Of a DNA stretch of 64,000 nt, positions 1 through 11,808 are shown one piece after another (the stretch's first letter is position 1; the number at the start of each line of letters is the position of its first letter). Source of the DNA: Symsagittifera roscoffensis (Eukaryota > Xenacoelomorpha > Acoela > Convolutidae); the NCBI RefSeq assembly GCF_963678635.1, contig NC_087068.1, positions 2,604,001 through 2,668,000 of the forward strand, given 5' to 3'. Both the position numbers and the translations under genes were made by a program. The notes under the pieces were generated by a model, which searched no databases, had not been told where the DNA came from, and saw only the letters and a program-made list of their open reading frames with translations.

Positions 1-567
1 CTGCTAAGGCAACCCAAAATTGTTCGAGAGATTCTCTGTCAGTTGTTTTCGATTTAATAATTTGTGCTGTTCAAATGTGGCATTTGTCTTTATGACAAAG
101 GTGGTTGCTAGGAAATCCCAAAACTCTTTAAATGAAATTTGCAAGAATTTTACTTTTGTAAATTTTTGTCCGAAGATTCTTTTTCCTTCATTTTCTAAGG
201 CCAGGTACAAGACTTATCGTAGTTTTTTCTGCTTCCTCTAGTCGCATTCCATTGAATTTCTTGGTTTCTGCTTTAATGGAAGCTGATTCCTCTTCGTCGT
301 AATGTCTCTGTTCTTGAACGTTCCCTCCATTCTCGACTTTCTTTGGTTTTCCGTTTCGCTGTCCAACGGGTTTTCCAAATTTGGAGGTTGAGGATGATGT
401 CTCTCCGAAGGATTTAGTAGGTTTTAAATGTCTATTTTTTCTTTAGCGTTGATAGCTAAGTGAAACAGATCGCTCCAATCTTCCCAGGGAATTGGGGGAT
501 CTACGGTATGGTTTTGCCAAAATGGAGATTTTCCTCTCACGTTAGATTCGTTATTTGACCGCGCCAT
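1..567 (-). pseudogene. Ty3/gypsy-type gag remnant (N-terminal part)
   Basis: Reading the minus strand from an ATG at 567 gives a Gag-like start with a WEDWSDLFHLAINAK segment, as in the N-terminal Gag region of many invertebrate gypsy elements. It stops at an in-frame TAA near 438. A second stretch (210 down to 4) contains a YLALENEGKRIFGQKF segment and a KTNATFEQHKLLNRKQ segment that look like the following capsid region. Stops and frame changes break the reading frame, and the 3' side runs off the window. It is a decayed copy of a retrotransposon structural gene. The family call rests on recognised segments only. Confidence 0.6.
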
Positions 568-2608
568 GATAAAATGTTACTTTGTTGTAGCTAATTCTAA
601 TTTATACAATTAAAAAGAATAAAAGAACAAAATTGAATTAGTCTAAAGTTAAAACATTAAAAAGTGAAGAGATCATTCTCTCCGCCGGAGAGAATGGCAA
701 GTGAAGGTCATATGTAAGTGACCTGTTAACTAATTAAGTTATGTAAAGTTTGCAATAAATGCAAGATAAAGTGCGAATCACAACACTCAGAATAGAGACA
801 AATGCCCAGCAAGAAGGGCTATAATTCGATCATGCAACAAAAAAGGCCACTTTGCAAAGTGTTGTAACTCAAAGGTCAAGTCGTGAACATAGAATCCGAG
901 GAGCAAGAAGGACAGAAAAATGTTAGTATCTTAGAAATCGGACAATGAACCCGAGTAGTTCGTCATGATTATTTTTACAAGAGCAAACAACGTCGTCGAA
1001 AATTACCTCGGCTTTATCAAGGCAGCGGCGCGAAAAACTAAATTTCTTCGTGTAACTTTACAAACCTGCAACTGTTTGCCCATTGCGACAGGTGACACAG
1101 GCGATCCAGTTCAGTTTGTCAACCTTAAGACAGCAAAAAGTATATATTCAACTCGGACAACTAGATCTCAATCCTCAAAATGACCCAAGAATCAGTACGT
1201 GCAAGTTAGGTTGACTACAACCGTCACCCCATCAAATTACATGGCAGCACTTTCGTGGTAGACCTTAATTCAATGAGTGGACTCTCAGCAGGGCGAAGTT
1301 CCTAATTCCGGAAAACCGGATTCGATTTTTGCTCTGCCTGATCCTTCACTCTAGCTAGGCAAGCACTTCAAATAAAAGCATCGACGGAACCAGTCACGAA
1401 AATTGAAAACCACTGCCAAAAACTCTGAGTTGAAAGGTTACTTTGTCCAAAAGCTCCATTCACAAAACTGGGTAGAGTGATGAAACACAAAGCTTTCCTC
1501 GCACTCAATCTAAATCAACGCTCATTCCAATTAAGAAAAAGGGATGCTGAGTTCCAGTTATTATCCAGGCAAAATTCGGCGAAAAGATCAACAAGTCTAT
1601 CCGAGATAAAATGTCGGACTGGAGCAGTGTACAGGCAATCATTTTGTATCACCAGCGGTGATTGCAACGGAACAAGATACGCTGTGAATTTGCCATGGAC
1701 GCAAAGCCAATGAACTATTCACGAAGAAAAATTCAATGACAAACTTGCTTGATTTTTCAGATTCAGCCGCTGATGTCATCACCTCAAAAGACTCAGGGAG
1801 ATTAGTGGTTCAAATCACTAGATCTCAAATACTTGTTCAGTCAATTGCTGTTTTATGATTTAGTAAGCGAACAGTAGTTTAGTAATTTTAACAGAGTAAT
1901 TGTTGAACGCGCTGGACACACAGGTTCAAAACAGGCTTCTATGGCCTCACAAACTAGTCTAAATAAATCCAGAATGCCATTAACAACACGTAACAGGGAC
2001 TAACGGATTTTTTCTTTCTCGACGATATCTTGATTGTTGATTGTTTGAAGGGTTCGATTATAGAAGACAAAAATGCGATTCTACAGGATTCTTCTGAACA
2101 AAAAAACGCTCAAATGCAAATTTACAGCAGCAAAATCACTATGACTTGTGTTCGATATTCATAACACAGGCTATAGACCAAAATGTTCAAAGATAGAAGC
2201 GGCCCTGAATCTGAATCAGCCAAAAATTTTGAAGCCTTAACGAGCTTTTATGGAGAGGTTAAACCATTTGTGACGGTTCAACCCGAATCTGCAGTCCCCT
2301 ACCGAGCTGTTTCGATTTTCTTTGCTGAGTGGTCATGAAGTTCGAATGGTCCAAAAATCAATCAGGCTTTTGTAAAATACGTGATTTCAAGGCCATTAAT
2401 AACAAAGAGTTTCACTACGACTCTTCAAAATCATAAAGGATCAAATGCAACGCAAGCATCACGGCTAAACCTCACGGCTCGAGCTTGTTTTAAACTAATT
2501 CTGCTTGGTCTGTCTCAAAATACTTCAAGAGACTCAGGGCACAAAATAACAGGCATCAATTTTGTCAAATCAAATTATTAATTCAACCATGATAATATAT
2601 TTAGAAAA
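568..2608. other. Decayed retroelement and non-coding sequence
   Basis: This stretch has no long open frame. On the plus strand, 803-874 reads as a nucleocapsid-like zinc knuckle with a KKGHFAKCC core, but the first cysteine of the knuckle is replaced, and stops follow. It may be the gag end of another gypsy remnant in the orientation opposite to the gag piece at 1-567. I could not identify protease or RT motifs further on. Confidence 0.35.
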
Positions 2609-2644
2609 GTAGAATTGGTGATTCTACTGTATTACATGATATAG
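2609..2644 (+). repeat. 36-bp direct repeat, copy 1
   Basis: These 36 bases recur exactly at 3747-3782. They begin with a perfect hairpin, GTAGAAT and ATTCTAC around a 5-base loop. Copy 2 begins one base inside a probable LTR start, so copy 1 may be an LTR edge fused to env sequence by deletion. Confidence 0.75.
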
Positions 2645-3055
2645 AACCTTAGCGTTCCCGGCGTGTTAATACCGGCAGTTCTAAGCGAACAAGCACGGAG
2701 TGAGATGGTCGAACTCCGTCTCAACTTGATCCAGTTACCGGATGCATCCGTGGACGAGGATGTTTTGTCCGAAATTGCCAAACCCTTCGCGGATGAAACT
2801 TTGGGGAAGCATACTCGGTTCCATTGGCAGATGCTACGTAGCAGACCCGTGCACTACGCGGTCGTGATATGGGTTCTGGTGACCACCCTGGTAATCTTTG
2901 CATGTGTCTACTGGCGTTGCTTCTCAAAGAATAGTCGATATGCACATGTTAAATACAGGGGGCAACGAGACGATGATCCCGAGCGCTCGAGTTGCTGCGG
3001 GCTAATGATGCGCGAATCAAGACAGGTTTTGCCACCAAAATACGACCCTCCCTGA
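2645..3055 (+). pseudogene. Env-like C-terminal remnant with transmembrane anchor
   Basis: The plus-strand frame opens directly after the 36-bp repeat and runs about 137 codons to a TGA at 3055. A hydrophilic ectodomain-like part is followed by one strong hydrophobic segment of about 20 residues (around 2860-2920, core VVIWVLVTTLVIFACVYW). A basic then acidic cytoplasmic-like tail with two adjacent cysteines and a PPKY end follows. This layout is typical of the membrane anchor of an envelope protein from an LTR retroelement. A purine-rich tract and a probable LTR start lie about 690 bp downstream, which fits. There is no signal peptide and the N-terminal part is missing, so it is a fragment. 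A host membrane protein exon is the alternative. Confidence 0.5.
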
Positions 3056-3745
3056 GACAGAGGATCACCGGGGCCAAGAAGCTACCCCCAGGGCCCGTCG
3101 AGAGTAGATTCGTTCAGCGGACAGATCTATCTACCGACCAGTCAACCAGAGAGCTCATCGTTTGACAAGGCCAACGCTTCGAGAACTACCGGGACGAGTG
3201 ATACGACCACACCTTTGATTGGGAGAGGAATCAACTACGTCCAAGGGAAGTGAAGAGGGGTTTCTGGGCGAATGCCGAGAATCGGGATCAGTGATATGAT
3301 GGATACTACGCTGTGATGACGAGGATGGCGAGTGAGAGGAGAGAGAACCAGTTCGACTGGGCGTGAGTTGATAACTTTTAGAAAAACTATACCTAAATAT
3401 TCGTGTATTTGTTGCTAATCGTATTAGGGTGTGACTCCACCTCAAAATTGATCATTAGTAGCTTCATATCAACAAACCTAGCACCGTAAGAGGTTGGCTC
3501 ACACCCAGATGAGTGAATTAAATATTGATTGAGTCCTCAATTCAAGCTATCCAGATCTATGTAAAGTAGCGGTTAATTGTGTATTTAATTAGTGGGGGAC
3601 CGGCCGATGGGTCTCCGATTAATAGGCTTAAGTTAGGGACTAGACTAGGAAATTAGAAATTACATTAAGTAAAGTGAACTGATTATGATGTGAACTGATT
3701 TGTCATTAGCATTATTCGGGAGAATAATAGACTAGAAGGGAAGAC
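3056..3745 (+). other. Non-coding, probable 3' untranslated region of the env-bearing element
   Basis: No credible reading frame is seen. The stretch ends in a purine-rich tract (3729-3745, AGACTAGAAGGGAAGAC) directly before a TG, as expected for a polypurine tract beside a 3' LTR. Confidence 0.4.
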
Positions 3746-4400
3746 TGTAGAATTGGTGATTCTACTGTATTACATGATATAGTAACCTGAGCTTAAGATT
3801 GAGTCGTCATTAAGTTAAGTAGTACAGCAAACAAAGGGTAAAGTTCAAAATAGTTCAATCTTCGAAGATACCGTCCCCCCTAAGCCAGAAAATAAAATTT
3901 GAACAATTATTGCTAGCGACTCGAGTAGTTGGTTCTCAGAGTAAGAGAACAATTTTAAAAAAAATTAGTAGATAGTTGCTTCTCTTCAGAGATTCTCTAG
4001 AGAGAGAGAGAATAGTTAGTGATTAGTAAAATTAGTGGGAGTTAACTTGCAATCAAGCAATTGCGCTAAAAATCGCAGACCCAATTCCTTTGGTTAGACT
4101 GATAGATTATATTGTGGCCATTCAGGGCCTTCTGTAATTGGATGTATAATCAATTGAAGTAATTTACAATTGATGATCATCACGATTGTTTTGACGAGAC
4201 AGCCCTAAGAGCATTACACAGTAGGGGCAAGCAACAGAGAGCAGTACAGGATATTTGCCACCAAATTAACCCTTTCGGGATTGTAGATATTGGTTAATCT
4301 CAGTCGCCCCGCTGAATTCACTGGCATAGGGACAAATTAAGGAGGAATACCCTAAATCTACAAGAAAATTGCGTCTCGTTCTCAGTACGCAACCCAGTAG
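3746..4400 (+). repeat. Probable 3' LTR of the env-bearing element (right edge uncertain)
   Basis: It starts TGTAGAATTGG right after a purine tract, and its first 36 bases are repeated at 2609-2644. I could not find a convincing ACA end or target duplication, so the right boundary is an estimate. Confidence 0.4.
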
Positions 4401-5257
4401 TCAATCACTTGAAGCGCGTAAAATTGTAACTTTTCGTTCTTACGATTGAAATGTGAAGGCTTGCTGTTATGGGAAAGGTGGCTGTCTGTTCACTCAATTT
4501 CATATTTTAATTCTATTATATCTGCTAATTTTTTCTCATTTTCAAAAAATGCAGATAATGTAGTGAAATTAAAAATTTCTCTTTTGAAAACATAATTTGT
4601 GGCCACACAATTTGCTCGGCATAGGTTTTTGCAATAACACCAATGGCCAAAACATAATTGCAAGGTTTTGTTTTTGTAGTGCCCATTAAAAAAATCAATT
4701 TGCGATCAGCAAGTGTCTTACAAAATTGACTGTTTTTTTTTGGTTTTGCAACTTGTTCGACAAAATTACATCGATTGAGAGAGAGAAAGTGAAAGTGTAC
4801 CATTCCGCCAGAAGGGCAATTCGAAACTTCCGAACAAAGAAATTTAACTTTTTCTAACAAAAATGGACTGTATGGTACGCTATTAGGAGCCCAAAGTTCA
4901 GAAACTTAGGCTCACTCATCTCTTTTCATGGCAAATCGAAAACCAATATTCGGGCTCCTTTAGGCCTTTTTTTTACAAAAATAATTCTTCCTCGAGGGAC
5001 TAGAACTGACCCATTGAAAGCCCACGACCTCTATTACCTCCGTGCTACCATTGTGTATCGCTATTTGGATGTTGTGTTGTCTTGTTTTTATTCCGCTAGT
5101 TTTGTTTTTCTTCCGACTTTCGTAACGAAAGTAACGGAATATTTGTGCTCGGTGTGGGTTTATTTTTCTTCAGACAAATTTCGGCTTTTTAACTAGCCAT
5201 CTTTTTATATCATTCGAAAGTTATTGTTATCCTGAGCTCAAATTTGAAAAGACTTTT
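4401..5257. other. AT-rich sequence without recognisable features
   Basis: Small open frames occur on both strands (for example 4525-4860, minus), but none shows a recognisable motif. I see no gene here. Confidence 0.5.
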
Positions 5258-5460
5258 CATCTGTGATCATTTTTCGTAGAGTTATGGGGATTTAAAAGTT
5301 GCCATTTTGGCCAATTCGGGACAATTAACGCCCGGTATATTTCGCCGGGCGTTAATATTTCATCTGTGATCAGTTATGGGGGTTTAAAGATTGCTATTGT
5401 GGCCAATCTGGCCGATATGGGACAATTTACGCGCGACACGTTTCGCGCTATTAACGCGTA
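5258..5460 (+). repeat. Two-unit tandem repeat with a perfect 12-bp hairpin
   Basis: Two related units of about 100 bp both start CATCTGTGATCA and run through a GTTATGGGG box to a GGGACAATT box (5258-5350 and 5361-5460). The first ends in a perfect inverted repeat, ATTAACGCCCGG at 5324-5335 and its complement at 5345-5356. The second ends in a similar but degraded GC-rich palindrome. Confidence 0.7.
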
Positions 5461-5720
5461 AGCGGAGATTTAATCCGTCTTAGAAATCGTTCCAAATTGG
5501 TTCAAGGAAGATTATACACCATTATTGATTTGTTAATAGGAGCAAAGTCTATCACTTTGTACTTAATATGGCGTGTGGGGGATGTTATCACAAAAAACTT
5601 TATCCATGTTATTACTGCTCCATAGACCTCAAAAAGCAATCGGAACATTCAGGGCTTCGCCTTGATGCGAGCAGTCTTGTTAGTTTTGTTGTTCCAAACA
5701 TGGTCACTTCTGACATTTCT

Positions 5721-5967
5721 GTCGCTAATTTGGTGTTGTGTTCGCCAAAACTTTTCCAAAAAACTCGTTTCTGATATTTCTGAGAGATGCCAGACGTCAT
5801 TTTGAACATTTTTTAAAAAGTAAATTTTACCAATTGGAGGGTCTGGAAAGCTCTATGATTTATTTTTTTTAATGTTCGAAATGACGTCTGACATTTCTCA
5901 GAAAAATCAGAAACAAGTTTTCTTGCAAAAACCTTTGCGAACACAACACAACAACCAAATTAGCGAT
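5721..5967. repeat. Foldback repeat, about 95-bp arms
   Basis: The left arm (5721-5810) and right arm (5871-5967) are imperfect reverse complements that share TCGCTAATTTGG, GACGTCA and AACATT blocks. They are separated by about 60 bp. The layout suggests a small foldback or MITE-like element. No coding capacity is seen. Confidence 0.7.
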
Positions 5968-6489
5968 CGAGAATGGTGAAAAACTATCGGAAGAATCAAG
6001 AGAAAACAGAAGAATCTGAAACACTTGTATTCTACACGGGTGTTAGCCTCCCAATAGTGTTGAAAATGAAGGTCCGGCTGATATGAGTCAGATCCGAACC
6101 CGCCTGATCCGGAAAACTAGAATGATATTAAGGTTGTTCCTTCGAAAAGGTTGAAGCGGAGGCCCCAGGAACTATTTTAAAACACTTAATTTTATCCTTT
6201 TAGCAATTGGAAAGCTCTGAAGGGTATTTTAACACCACACTAGCAGTGCATTTCCCTGAGGGTAATGAGGAATTAGGCCATATTCCATGGATTCATATAA
6301 TCACTGTCTCTATGAATAATTTTAATCAAAAGTTTTAGCCTAATTTTTAGTCAAAACCACCTTGTTTTGGAAAACAGAGACCCAACCTTGTGATTATTCC
6401 AAATGTAAGTAAAACTTAAGCTCCGTTTGCTTGATAGCTTATAAATCGTACCGCGTTTGTCCGTTCTTAGATACTCGAATATACCAAAA

Positions 6490-6600
6490 CTAACTGCGAA
6501 AAGGCCGAGACAGTGAAAAGCACGTATTAGGTCATCTGACGTCAGCCAGTGGTCAAAAATCTCTTTCTACTCTCTACCGTTGTTTTTGTTTGAAAAAGTT
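6490..6600 (+). repeat. Diverged LTR 3'-end remnant (LTR D)
   Basis: This piece resembles the last 120 bp of the LTRs at 17119-18003 and 40834-41753. In the same order it has an AACTG box, a GAGAC-GTGAAAA box, a GACG-CAGCCAGT box and a TTTTCTAC-TCCGTCG-like box. The terminal GGGCGAATGTTACA is lost. It indicates an older insertion of the same LTR family. Confidence 0.5.
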
Positions 6601-9272
6601 ATAAAATCGCAATTTTTGTATCACGCTGAAAGCCAAAACATAGCCTTTACAAAAATACATTTTGATTAAAAAATGATTTTAGGTGTGAGTTAGAGAAACA
6701 CAGTTATGGAAACTCACTTAATGATTTTAAAACGGACTCAACTTAAGCTATTCCAGATTTTTGAATTGGCTCTACTTCTGCACAAATTAGAGTACAGTAA
6801 AAGAAGAAAAAAATTCATTTCGTATATAAAATAGGCGTCGCATTAGTGCAGCAACAAAAGAGAAATAAACTTAGTTACATAGACAGATTAGTTAATTATT
6901 TAGGTTTTTGATTAAAACTGGCAAAATCATTGACAAAAATGGCACAAACTAACTATGTAAGAAGTCAACAAGTTAAGAAAGACAATGGCTTGAAATAAAA
7001 TTTGAAAAAAGTACACCTTTAAAAATTGTAAGTTTTGTAAAACATTGTAAGAACCTGAAAAAAAATCGCGACCATGACCTTATTTTTCAAACTTACTGAA
7101 AAAAAAATTCACGCCATGTATTTGAAAACGTATAAAAAAGATTAGGTTGTACTTCATTGATGTAGGCATATTTTTCTATTGAAATATCCAAAAAGCGCAA
7201 AATTTTTACAGAAATTGTATGGGAAATGCAGCAAAAGCCATTGAAAACTGTGAGGGCAAAATTTTCTGAATTTTTTTCTCTGATGTTTTCTCCTTGTAGA
7301 TGGACGCAGCATGGTTTGAAAAAACTCAATTTTTAAAATTTTCCATAAGCTTTATTATTTGGACATGGAAAAATTTTTCGAAAACTTTGGAGATAGCATA
7401 AGTTTTTGAAAATTTTCGATAAATTTTTGTTTACTTTTAGCGTTTTTTTTTGGAATAACCCTAAAGTTTGAATTTTTCAGAACAAAAATTATTGATTCTT
7501 CTAACAATTAATAATTATCACTACGAATGAAACAAATTGCTATGTTATTTATATATCGAATTGTTTTCCGTACGTATTTTAAGCGCTTAAAATGTAATCA
7601 AAGTGAGCTTGCGCCGAGGCACTGACTCGCGTTATTTCTTTTAGGCATCAAAAGTTTTGTTTGTAATCAAGAAAAGTAAACTACAACTTTTCATTTAAAA
7701 AAAAAATTGTTGCTCAAATAATCTTCGTTATAATCAACCATGAGTGTTTTTTAGTTAGAATCAGAAAATTATTTGCTTTACTGTGAGTTTTAAACTCATT
7801 TGTCCTCTGTCGAACAAACATGGTCTTTTTTCAACTTGGCCATAAGCAATTTTTTTTTAATTGCTGAAGTTTTAGAGTAACCTTCTGAAAATTTGAATTG
7901 TTTTGTTTCAAAGAACAAAATAAGTAAACAGATCTGGTTGTTTCAAAAATGGCCTGAGTTCATTTCAACATCCTTGCTCGCGAAATATGAGTCAGTTGAC
8001 CCGAGTTGACCAACACTTGTGATCATACAATTTCCATATATGAGACATTTCTTGTCATACATTTTCATACAATCCATACGCTCAAAAACTTTTATGAAAT
8101 CTCTAAGACATGCATTTTTCCATATATGAAGTTTTTTCCATAAATCAAAAAATTAATTTTTTGTTTCAAAATTCAATTTCTGAAGAATAGGGTTTGTGCT
8201 TATAACCGAACAGAAGTAACAAAGATTTTGCTTCACTCAAAGCACGAAAGGTTGGAGGGTCTTGCATTTTCAATGCATAGCAAAACTACCTGAATTGTGT
8301 TAGAGATGATTATTTTAAAAATTTGGAACTTTTAAATCATCAGACATTGACCAAGGCTTACATAAAAAGCCATACAAAAGAAATAGGAGTTTTCAGCGTT
8401 TTGAAAAAAAATTATTCAGCCTGAAGGAAAAAATCCAACATTAGTGTATCCAGGATTACATTAGGCATAAAAAAAAAACTAAATTTTGCATGCAAAATTT
8501 TTTTTTCTGAAAAAAGTTTGTTCTCGTACAAGTTTCAATTTTCGGTTGAAAAAAAAAAAAGATTTTTGGAGCAATTTCAAAATCACTTGGAAAAGACTTT
8601 GTGTCTCCATCAAAAAAACGCTAGTCATATAATTTCCATATATGGGAGTTGTATGAAAAGCCTTTTTTTTCAAAAATCAAAAACCCCCGTTTTTATCACT
8701 AGACTGTTTTATTAGAATCAAGCAGCCGCAGAAATTAGTTTATATCTTTTTGCAACCATTTCTCGAAACTCTACGAAAATTGAATGACAAGCATTTTTCC
8801 ACACAATTGATGTATGGAACTGTATGATCAGCTTTTTCGTTGTATGGAGGTCAATCCGGGGAATTGATCGCCGCTGAACTTTGAAGTCATTATTCTGCTT
8901 GTTTTTGATTTTGGTAGTCTTTAAATCGAATCTCCGAATCATTTGTGATGCGGCTGACATGCTCAATTTCACGTAAGTTCAAATTTAAGCGCTGGCTACT
9001 AAAAAACACTGTCGAGAGCCATGTCCAGAACTTTGAACATTGTATGTATAATTCTATTATGTCGTTTCAAACTTTTTGTTTATAATTTTACTGCTTTGTG
9101 GTTGTTGACTTAAGCTCTGTCGTTGCTGTTTCCAAACTATGTTTAACAGTTTGCAATTCATAATTACATTGCACTCGTGAATCTCACAAGCCCTGGGCAT
9201 TAACAGCAAATTTTTGTTTCAGGCTCCAATTTTTTGAATGGTAAAAAAATCCAGAAAGGAGTTAGTCTTTTT
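6601..9272. other. AT-rich intergenic sequence
   Basis: No coding region is recognised. Homopolymer runs and several copies of a short CATATATG-type word around 8030-8130 and 8630-8650 occur. A perfect 16-bp palindrome, TTTTAAGCGCTTAAAA, lies at 7577-7592. Confidence 0.5.
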
Positions 9273-9749
9273 TCAAGGTTGATAAATTTCAATTTTTAAT
9301 GTTCTTCTAGTTTTTTTTAGTTTCAAGGTAACATCATCTGGAGTTTTTTTTGGTATTTTTGAACTTCGTCCTGGTTTTTCTAATTTCTTAAAATCTGTAG
9401 TAGTGCGAAGCTCAGGTTTGCCTCTTTGTGTAAGGTTTTTGGGGAGCGGTGCTGAAGTTGTTACCTTTCTTGGTCTTTCCTGGTGGATCTCGTATGCTGG
9501 TCTTCTCCCTGGTGAAGAAATCGTCATAGCCTGAATAAACCTAAAGTAACTTAAAATTGTTATTGCCATGTGTTGTGGGATCTTTTTCTTTGGTGGACAT
9601 TGGATCCGCCCAAGTGCAGCTTCAAAAATGTCAGTTTTTTTTCGTGAATAAGTAGGAAAGCAACGTAACTGATTGACGTCACTTTCGTAGCCAATTGCTC
9701 CAGTGTTTTTTTTGGAATTTGGATTTCCGCATTTAGTTAAAATGATCAC
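9273..9749 (-). CDS. Unrecognised open frame, 158 codons, doubtful
   Basis: This is the longest open frame in the left AT-rich part. The product would be very basic, with many lysine and arginine residues and proline-rich stretches in its C-terminal half. I recognise no domain, membrane segment or catalytic motif. It ends just before a DNA transposon at 9760. It may be a decayed retroelement protein or a chance frame. Confidence 0.2.
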   Translation of the reverse strand: MIILTKCGNPNSKKNTGAIGYESDVNQLRCFPTYSRKKTDIFEAALGRIQCPPKKKIPQHMAITILSYFRFIQAMTISSPGRRPAYEIHQERPRKVTTSAPLPKNLTQRGKPELRTTTDFKKLEKPGRSSKIPKKTPDDVTLKLKKTRRTLKIEIYQP

Positions 9750-9759
9750 ACTGATACCC

Positions 9760-10562
9760 GGTGGCGTGTCACGGAGCCGAATACCCGGATAGCCGAAAAA
9801 TAAATTTGTTCCCGGAAGCCGAAAAATAAATTAGTTCCCAGATAGCCGAAAAATAAGTTCGTTCCCGGATAGCTGAAATTTTGGGTCTACTTAGCAATTA
9901 CCTCCCTTCTGCCCCCTTACCCATTTCTTAATTGGGGAGGGGGGAGAGATTCGTTACTAGGTACCATAGGGGTGAAAGAGATTCTACAAACTTACTTAAA
10001 AACCTTGTTTTCATTATCCTTTCTCTACCCTTTGTTTCGGTACCCTTTCTCTACCCATCCCCCCGCCACACACACACACACACTTAGTCCGATCATTCTT
10101 CCTTCCCATTCCCTTCCGCCTCCCAATTACTTCCTCTGACTACCCACATTTACCCCCACCATGCCCCCCCCCCCCCCCGTTTTTGGGATTTTTTGAAAAA
10201 ATTTTGACCAAAAAATTCCGTTTTTCAGCGCGTGCTCCCCTTTAAAATTAGCATATACTGAAAAATTTTAGGGTTTCTCGGCCGAAAATGGATATCATAA
10301 AACATACCAAAGAGGGACCCTTTGGTTGTTGAGGGGGTTAAATCCCTGTAGTAGTCGGACTTTTGCTATTAATTAATTCAATGAGAGCAAAAGTATTAAC
10401 CAATCAAATCACTTAAAAATGGTGAGAATTTTGTTAGCTATAACAGGCTGCGCATTTTGTGCAATCAGAATGCGTCTCAAAATTTTCTGATTTAATTTAA
10501 ATAAAACCGGAGGTATTTAATTTTTTCGGCTATCCGGGAATGCGGCTGCGTGGGTATGCACC
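9760..10562. mobile_element. Non-autonomous DNA transposon, 803 bp, with 8-bp target duplications
   Basis: Perfect 8-bp direct repeats TGATACCC flank it (9752-9759 and 10563-10570). Its ends are imperfect terminal inverted repeats of about 45 bp that begin GGTG and include a shared CCCGGATAGCCGAAAAA block. The left inverted repeat leads into about three further copies of a 30-bp unit containing ATAGCCGAAAAATAA (to about 9880). The interior is low complexity, with a CA microsatellite near 10070-10085 and a poly-C run near 10162-10178. It has no transposase. The 8-bp duplication fits hAT-like or Zisupton-like superfamilies, but the GGTG ends are not the usual hAT termini. Confidence 0.8.
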
Positions 10563-10570
10563 TGATACCC

Positions 10571-10869
10571 AAACCTGAAAGTGTTATTTCAAACCTTTTT
10601 GCTTAATTAGTGCATCCTTAGGACTGAATTTCTAGGTAAAGTCATCACAGATCAAGAAAAGTGATAAACCTGTCTAAAAAACAGCACACGAAAGTCAAAC
10701 AACTGTAATTACACGAACATATTTTTTGTTCTTTAACTACTAGATTTCGTCGTTTGGGATTTTTTTTATAAGTCTGACATAATAGTTAATTGCTTTGCCT
10801 AGCCATTTTATTGCAAGGAATACGATTTGAGAGTTGAAAATTGGTTCCTGATTTATTTGCGCGTGCTGA
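10571..10869. other. No feature seen
   Basis: AT-rich sequence lies between the DNA transposon and a PLE remnant. It may contain the decayed 3' tail of the PLE. Confidence 0.4.
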
Positions 10870-11790
10870 TTTTTGGCCATTCCATTCAATTACGCAAAAT
10901 CTTATGATGAACCTAGTTTGTGGCTATTGCCTGTTTGTCCTATAAACTCTGACTTCATTGCATCTGCTCCAGCTACCTCCTCGAGGCCTTGCTGCCAATG
11001 CTATCTTATTGTGGAGTCCTCTTTGCAATGTTTATCGACCCTGGTGGCTAAATGTCGCACTCTGGCGAAAATACGGTAAATTACATTTACAACTTGAAAT
11101 CTTGTGCCACACTTTAGATCTCAGTTCACTAGTAAGAAAAATTTTAACAGATGGAAAGCACATTTTCAGCTTTCTTGTAGTAAAATTTGTTTGTGTTTTG
11201 GACTTTGGCCGCACTTTTGCAATGAGTAGTTGCGATGGGTTTCCTGGATGTTGTCTTGCGAAAAAGTTGAGTCTTTCAAACTTTTCTTGCTTCTCTGCTT
11301 GATGTCGCGAGCTCACAAATCTTCTTGCCTCAAAAACTTTGTTAGGGTTTTCAGAAACCATACCGTCCATCTAAAGTTGCGGAGATTAATTTACAATCCC
11401 TCATTTAGATGTTTCTTCAAGGCTGTTCAATAAAATCTACCCATTATGAGGCACTTCTAAAAAATCAACTGACTGTCCTCTCAAAAATATATCGTTTATA
11501 CAGCAAAGCTGCACAGCTTCCAAAGTTAATAATTGTGCGATACAAAAGGCTTTGTGTACCATCCACGTGTGACCTGTTTTCGTCAATCCAAATGTACAGT
11601 TTAATCCAAAAAGAACGAATTGGCGATATTATAGTAAGCAGCTGCCACTTTATAGCAGTTGTGATGATTGACCCAGGATCTCCCCTCACACTTCTTATTA
11701 TGTTGTCTTTGTATCTTAGAAAAACTTTAAATCCTATAGCAGGCTGATCCGTTTCCTTTTGTTTGGCAATGCCAGATTGTATGAAAATTT
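10870..11790 (-). pseudogene. Decayed Penelope-like element (RT end and linker to GIY-YIG)
   Basis: Minus-strand segments align by eye with the better PLE at 15517-17118. From 11790 downward there is a KQKETDQPAIGFKVFLRY stretch, then RGDPGS, a WYTKP-like segment, a FGSCA-LYKR segment, and a TNFTTRKLKMCFPSVKI stretch followed by LRSKVWHKISSCKC. The RT catalytic box reads YKDN instead of YVDD, and several stops and frameshifts occur. The element is therefore dead. Its 5' side is cut at about 11800, where an unrelated tandem duplication begins. Confidence 0.75.
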
Positions 11791-11808
11791 TCGATATCTG
11801 ATTTTCGT

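Noticed and set aside
803-874. Functional CCHC zinc knuckle
   Set aside because: The first cysteine is replaced and stops surround it, so it is only a decayed trace.
7577-7592. 16-bp perfect palindrome as a regulatory site
   Set aside because: A short AT-rich palindrome without context is expected by chance in this sequence.
9273-9749. Transposase for the adjacent 803-bp DNA transposon
   Set aside because: It lies outside the terminal repeats and shows no transposase motifs.
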